Shown here piece after piece: positions 58,001 through 64,000 of a DNA stretch of 64,000 bases (position 1 is its first letter; the number at the start of each line of letters is the position of its first letter). Source of the DNA: Lutjanus erythropterus (taxonomy: Eukaryota; Chordata; Actinopteri; Lutjaniformes; Lutjanidae); NCBI GenBank assembly GCA_020091685.1, contig CM034603.1:20664715-20728714 (forward strand), in the 5' to 3' direction. A model generated the notes under the pieces. The model saw nothing but the letters and a program-made list of their open reading frames with translations, made no database searches and had not been told where the DNA came from. The translations under genes were made by a program, and so were the position numbers.

Positions 58001-61000
58001 AAATTCACGATCTGTGGCTACAGATGATCTGGAGCCATATATCAGCATAAATGACTCCAGTCGTTTCCATCACTTAAAGAGCAGATCTGCACAACTTCAA
58101 ATGAGCTAAAACTCGACACGATCCCCGAGCATGTGCTCAAATCAAGCTGGTTTGATTCACCACTCAAGCTATTATTTTTCTGGTCACAGGAGAAGTAGCT
58201 ACAGGGATGGGGCCTTCTCAGTTTAGTCTCATGTATGTTTTAGTTAGGGGGGTAAAGGGAGTGGTGCCAGGGCCATAATGGGTTCAGCATGTGGACTCGT
58301 AGCTCCACCCATCAGACCCCCTCCTGGTTACTAAAAGTGAACAGGAACTGCACAATCAGCACTTCCTGGCCTCACGTGCCACATGAGTTACAGAAAGTGA
58401 AAAAGATATATATTTTAGAATAAAATTCTGTTAGCTTTCACTATAGATTGATGTTGAAATGTTTACAGAAAAGTATAGTGAAAGTACAGACCAACACAAT
58501 TTAGGGTCCACATTTTGCATGAGAAGAAAGAACATATGGTTCTTCCATTGATGGGAGTTAGAGCCTACCAAGGGCCAGCACCTAGTATATGAGAGCACCG
58601 CCTGTAGATTATAATAGAACCTGGATAGGGCATTGCTGCTCAGCCTTGCTAGCAATTTCTCCCAGTGACCACTTGCAGCATTGCCATGAAAAATTCAGTT
58701 ATTTGTAATTCAGTGCAGTTTTGACCCTTTTATGATTCATTTTTATTCCAACCAGGTTTTATATTTGTAAAACTTTCCAAGAGGCAACAAAAACAATTTA
58801 AGCATCTGTGACATCGTCGTAATGTAAAGTCTACAGGCCCAGCGGGAACTCGAGAGCGGGGGCAAGGGGGGAATCACAACAGTGCATATTCAGTGGGCCA
58901 TGTATCCAGGAAGTAAACCTGGAAGCTAGAAAACTTTTTGGGAGTTTGCGCCAGGCAAGGAAATCTCATTGGACAGTCTCCCGTATCCTGTTCTTCATAA
59001 TATATCTATGGCTCAAGGGCATATAAGAGCTAAGCTTCAGCTAAGCTACAGCTATTTGGGGTGCTGAATTTGATAAGGTTGGGTCTCACTGTACAAAAAC
59101 ACAACTTTATGACTTTATTCACTTTTTGACAAACTGGATCATATTTTATGGAGAAAAGAAATTATGTTCAGAGTTCATTGACAAACAGATAGCTTTACTT
59201 GTCGCTAAAGCCATGCAGCTAACAGCCTTAGCTGACTTTCTGAAATGGGAGGAGTCTTGGTGTTTACATGTCCCATCTAGCTCAAGAGCCTTGGACCATT
59301 GGGAAGAGGTTTTCAGGCCCAGGTCAGCTAATTGGACTGCTAACTGGACAACTAACTCGGCTAATGGTAGCTAGGTTACAGTTAGCTTTTTGCAACAGGT
59401 AAACTGTTCATCAAGAATCTGTAAATCATCAGGAATTCAGGCAGAGCAGCCAGAGGACATCAGAGAGAAAAACCAGAAAATACTTGTGTTATCTCCATAA
59501 AATATGATCCAGATCAGAGTTGTGGTTAGAATTGCTCTAAATCACCTTGGTATGAATAGTCAGGCTGAACGGGTGGAGGAGTGCCTCGCTGTATTTAGCG
59601 GGTGTGCTGTGCTTGGAGCAGATGACCAGTTAAGAAATCTGCGACAAGTTGACGCCAACTTGTCGTGAAAGTAGCAAAAAACATTGGAAACCAAGAGCAG
59701 TTTTTTTTGCACACTTTTAATTATATGTATCTCATTAATTCAAACTTTGGCCAATATAACCATCTGACAATGTAACATTATATATGACAGAAAATGAAGG
59801 AAATCATATCAGGTCCCCTTTAAATGATATTCTCACCACCAGTAAATGCTGCTTTGGTTCATCTACTGTATATTTCTTGACCAAGCCCTCTCCCTGGTTC
59901 ACACAGTTTAATGCGGTATTATAAGGAATAGAAGGAGATTTCCTGCAATGTGAATTTCAACAGAGCCGTCTGTCTGATCCGTTTGAGTCATTTTCCCACA
60001 ATATTTTCAGGCCAGTATCAAACACATGGATCTCAGTTTTTTTTTTTCAGGGAAGGGAGATTTCACATTAAGCCTGTTATCAGCCATTCCTTAAAGGCTT
60101 CATCTTCCAGCTGACCAGTCAGACATTGTTTATCATTGCTGGGCCTTTGTAGTGGACACATCCTGCCTCCGAACTCACTGAAACGGCAAATGAGTAATGT
60201 GATGTCTAGGCACTGTTGCTGCTGTGGTTTTGGTAACAGTTAAACAAGTAGCATTTGATACTTGGGTTGCACCAAGTTTGGTTTGGAGTGGAGATTTAAC
60301 TGTTGGTACTCCTTTTTTCTACACTGGACCTTTGTTAGCTTCTAATATTCCCTTCTAGATGTAATTTTTCATCAGGCCAATACATACATACTGCAGTATT
60401 AATGTGTGGTCTTTACTTCAGTTTATTGACTGTACACCAGTGTAGAGATGTTATTACACGTGGAGAATGTCATTAAGTTATGGTCAGAAGTTGTTTGATG
60501 TGTAATGTTTTTTGAGTAAATGCCAACATATTATTAGGTTTTAGAGACCCCTCAAAATGGATAACTCATAGTTTTATTCATGACTGCTTATTTAAAGCAA
60601 GACTATATAACTTTTGAAAAAAGAAATAACAGATGAAAAAATTAATTTATAGCAATAAAACACCCGCCTGCTCATTTCACTAACTCAGGGTTTTGCTGCT
60701 ATAAAGTCTTATTTGATCTGATATGACCAGTAGCTTATGGGGCTAATGTTAGCAAACTTTGAAGGACCACTGTGTAAGATTTGCAGGTATCTAGTGGCAA
60801 AATATGGCAAAAATAGAATACTTGGGAACATTTTTATCCATAGAAAGTGCAGGTCCTCTTCCACAGAGTTTGCTATATTGCACCACCTTGATTCTACAGT
60901 ATCCCAGACCAGACAAAGACTGTTTTTTTTGGGTTTTTTTTTTTTTTTTTACAAATTTTGGGCCATTGTATTTTCTCCCACAAGCTTTGATAGGGAGGGT

Positions 61001-63404
61001 GAGGCAAGGGGTATTCAATTTTTTCTGCAAGCTCACCACTAGATCACTACACACTGGTCCTTTACATTGGTACTGCTGGGTAAACAAACAATACTGAGTC
61101 AGATTTCTGTCTTCATATTTCTTCTCTACCAGTATTACTCATTCTCTCTTGTGACTTCTGGCCACAGTGGCTGGTGTTTTGGAAAAGTTGTTTTACAGAT
61201 TTGGGTTTGAAATAAATCAAAGCTGCATAAACACCAGCGCTAGACTGATGATATAAGCTTATGCAGATTTGTAGAATTGTACAGATACATGTATATGTCA
61301 GCCAATAAGTAAAGATTGCTGTGTAGAGGTATCAAACTAGGCTTGAAATCATTTAGTAATACTGTCTACCTTTCATAGTTTGTCCACTATAGAGCATTGA
61401 TCAATCAGCCTGTTCTCATGTCCAACACAACAAATATGTTACAGAGGCTTGGTCAGTGCCCTGTGCCTCAGACTATGATACTGTAGGTACCCCTGTAGCA
61501 TCAATTCTTGAGGTGCTCCTCTTGTGTTGTTTCCATCTGCTGTATCAGGTGTTGTAGTATAAAAAGCGAAAAACTCAGATTTTTAAACATTTTAAACTTC
61601 CAAATGTCAGTATCAGCCTCAAAAAGTATTGTTTGGCTCATAATGAACATGCCACATCTGCTGTTTTCATTGAGACAAACAGAAATGTTGCAAAACTGTA
61701 TGAGTGTATTTTGTAATGAATGGATTATTTTATGTGACACTGCTAAGTACAGATAAGTAATAGCTACACTGCCACAGTCACAGACAATAAGACAGAATGA
61801 AACAAATTGTTTATGCTTACTCTTTTCTCCTGAGCAATTCTGTATGTACATTTATTATTTTATCCATTACAGCACCCATAATTAATAACCTCTTCTTACT
61901 GTATTATTTTGAAGCAAATTCTGCCTCAGGCAGACATGCGTTAAATCAGGAATGACACTGTGCTGTACGTCAACACTCCTGTTTACACACTAGCCTTAAA
62001 ACTTACCCTATTAGGCTTCCCTGTGATCACACTGTGACTGATGACGTGCCTTGGGGAATGGGAGGGATACAGCAGGGGTTTAAGAGAAAAGCGGTTACAC
62101 AGAATGAAAGACACTGAGAGTAAAGAGTAAAAGTCTCAGGAATGAAGGTAGAGTTAAACAATTTCACAAGAGAGCAAAGCAGAGAAACCGTGTTTATGGC
62201 TGCACTGCACAGTAGTTTCACCCCTCAGTTCCAGGTTCATTGATAGAAAAGAGACTCGTAGTGCTAAGATGCTTGTAAAGCTGCCCCCCCTCTGTGCTCT
62301 CCTTATCCCAAAGACCCGGTGATCAACAGCAATGCGTTTTTATCAGCCCATAGATGCTTTGGCTGTTGGCTGTGGGGGTAACAGTGGAGGCGAGGAGGGG
62401 GCCAATTATGTCTGCTGAATGGTTCCTAACATTTTTACTGCTCCTCTGCCAAGGTAGCTCATAAACGAACAACTGCTTGAACTGACAGATTTGGCCAACG
62501 GTTGCTGCACAAGCAAGGGGTGTAATGTTGACTTATCATCAAAATGCCAGCTCCTATTAGGTTTCCTGTTAACTGTTGAAATATGCTTACTGTGTACTGT
62601 AAAATTACATGCAGTTTTTACAACATGTGCACCGATAATGCATTCTAATAAAGAGCATTTCCTTCTGTAATCTCATTCAACATCTTAATTGTTACTTTTT
62701 ATTATAGTTAAATGTTCTATGCATTCATTATTTTTAACAATTCTCTACTAAATCTAATTAGTTTAATTCATAGCAGTCAATTTAATGTTAATTTTCTGTG
62801 TACATGATGCACTCTGCTTGTGTTTCCAGCAGACTGAGAATTTACTTTGACATTTACGAGTCGAGTGTGAAACAAAATCCCATTGATAAACTGATTTATG
62901 AATACGAGAGTCATGTTTTCTGATCTATATAATTGCACACAAATGCAGCATCATTGAACACTTTACAATCTACACTTTGAGCTGCATTTTCACATATGCC
63001 TTTGAAAGTAACATTAATTTAAAAATACGAAAAGCAAAACCTCTAAAAACACCTTTTGTGCTGGGAACAAAGCTCTTTGATTGTGCCCTGTATATAGGTT
63101 TTACTTATGAGGAACGCTGACTCAGTATTTAGGAGCTTTGGACAAATGCATTCTCCAAATAACCTATTTCTGTGCGAATGTTAGGATGTTTTGCTCGAGT
63201 ATCATTGGCTAATATCAATTGTTTGTTCTGCCTCCACAGCTGATCCAGTAGATGTACTGAAGGTTCTAGACTTCCAGAGCTCTCCCGAAGGAGTACAGAA
63301 AACAACAGGCTTCTGCTCAGCCCGGAGAGGATCCCGACCTGACGTTGCTTACCGAGTGGGAAAGACAGCTCAGATCAGCGCTCCGACCAAACAGCTCTTC
63401 CCAG
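54962..63404 (+). CDS. col11a1: Collagen type XI alpha-1 chain, 5' end only (exons 1-2; continues past the window)
   Basis: Coding parts seen are 54962-55076 and 63240-63404, separated by an 8,163-nt intron bounded by GTAAGA and CCACAG. The joined 93 codons encode a long basic-then-hydrophobic signal peptide ([18 protein letters not shown], then a leucine/alanine core) and the start of the N-terminal thrombospondin/laminin-G-like domain. [10 protein letters not shown] in exon 1, and PVDVLK, SPEG, KTTGFC and APTKQLFPG in exon 2, are signatures of COL11A1 and exclude COL5A1 and COL11A2. The protein is a minor fibrillar collagen chain that nucleates and limits the diameter of type II collagen fibrils in cartilage, notochord and eye. 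Adjacency to amylase favours the paralogue called col11a1a in fish, which is an inference. The triple-helical and C-propeptide regions lie to the right of the window. Confidence 0.93.
59134..59512. repeat. Hairpin element with perfect 20-bp inverted ends
   Basis: CTGGATCATATTTTATGGAG at 59134-59153 recurs as its exact inverse at 59493-59512. The interior has AGCTAAC-type motifs like those of the other fish hairpins in the window. No coding potential is visible. Confidence 0.75.
60768..61064. mobile_element. TTAA-type MITE in col11a1 intron 1, TIR AAGGACCACTGTGTAAG
   Basis: The left end is GAAGGACCACTGTGTAAG, later TATCTAGTGGCAAA. The right end, read inverse, is GTAAAGGACCAGTGTGTAG followed by GATCTAGTGGTGAGC. 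The ends match the 33288, 36686 and 9161 family. It contains a plus-strand poly-T run and no transposase. Confidence 0.7.
63240..63404 (+). CDS. col11a1: col11a1 coding exon 2 (start of TSPN/LamG-like domain)
   Basis: The acceptor CCTCCACAG is followed by CT, which completes an alanine codon, then [17 protein letters not shown]. It ends PTKQLFP plus one base of glycine before donor GTAGCC. The 165-nt length and phase 1-to-1 structure fit a fibrillar collagen N-terminal exon. The open frame past 63404 is intron read-through, not coding. Confidence 0.94.
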
Positions 63405-64000
63405 GTAGCCTCACATCTTTCCTCCCACAGATAAACAAACATTTACTCTGAAGCTGAATCAGGCAGCTTTGCAAGTCATTTAGTAGAAAGTTGATCTCAC
63501 AGAAAACACACAGCATTACGTGCCCATCTGAGGTTGTTATACTTTAGATATGAAGATAAAGATATGAAAAGAGGCCAAAGTTATAATCTGGTGAATGCAG
63601 CATTTTCTTGAGAATAATGCCCACTTTCTTACACTCTGCTTTTCAGGAGACTTTACTGCCTTTGTCACTTCCTGGAACCTTTTAATATACAGTTTTATCT
63701 AGCATCTGAGTTTTATTTAGGCAAATTTCATGAAATTAAAGGATCTTAGAGATGGAAATTGTCACCATATTTGGGTATGTTTTTGCTCAAAACCTTGCAA
63801 AAGGTTACACACAATCTCATTCTAAAAGCCCATAGGTTTCTGAAGAACTTTTGTGAAGCTCCCACCGTGGCTTCGTTAATGCAAAAATGAGCAAAGAGGT
63901 GGACCACTGGTGTAGCTGAGGCAGCTTAGTGAATTGGCTACCTTGCAGCTAGCCACCTGTGATGGCACCAATTTGTTACTCCAAGTGGCCATGCTCTTAA
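63405..64000 (+). other. col11a1 intron 2 (start)
   Basis: Begins GTAGCC after exon 2 and runs to the window edge. No third exon with an acceptor and TSPN-like coding sequence was seen before 64000. Confidence 0.75.

Larger units (their letters stand above)
55077..63239 (+). other. col11a1 intron 1
   Basis: 8,163-nt intron between GTAAGA and CCACAG. It holds a hairpin repeat at 59134-59512 and a MITE at 60768-61064. No other exon or gene was recognised inside. Conserved enhancers may exist but cannot be judged from one sequence. Confidence 0.85.

Overview
The window is AT-rich, intron-bearing, repeat-dense vertebrate DNA, almost certainly from a teleost and probably a percomorph. The evidence is a 512-residue pancreatic alpha-amylase in nine GT-AG exons, the first two coding exons of a fibrillar collagen (type XI alpha-1), and many fish-style repeats: TTAA-flanked MITEs, hAT MITEs, tRNA-derived SINEs and L2/CR1-like LINE ends. 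No bacterial genes, CRISPR arrays, rRNA or stand-alone tRNA genes were seen. Only two protein-coding genes can be supported.

Layout. 1-6,022: downstream flank of the amylase gene, with a 1.1-kb TTAA MITE and a GC-rich block but no gene. 6,023-12,147: complete amylase gene on the minus strand, with poly(A) signal, nine coding exons, TATA box and a candidate acinar promoter module. All catalytic, chloride-binding and calcium-binding residues are present. 12,150-54,500: about 42 kb without any recognisable gene. It holds microsatellites, two degenerate palindromic repeat arrays, several TTAA MITEs, two hAT-like elements (one carrying a nested SINE), a SINE with clean target duplications, LINE remnants and a 1.85-kb fold-back element with arms of about 300 bp. 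54,500-64,000: promoter and leader region, exon 1, an 8.2-kb intron, exon 2 and the start of intron 2 of col11a1 on the plus strand; the gene runs off the right edge.

The two genes are transcribed divergently. From general knowledge, human COL11A1 and the AMY cluster are neighbours in the same relative orientation, with RNPC3 between them; no RNPC3-like exon is recognisable here. The genes have unrelated jobs (digestive enzyme secreted by the exocrine pancreas; cartilage and notochord extracellular matrix), so their adjacency looks like conserved synteny, not a functional unit.

I found no convincing undescribed gene system. The most notable items are the candidate PTF1 module at the amylase promoter, the group of TTAA MITEs whose ends all begin TTAAAGG, the fold-back element, the GGTTCT/AGAACC palindromic array, and the GC-rich stop-free stretch near 35.2 kb.
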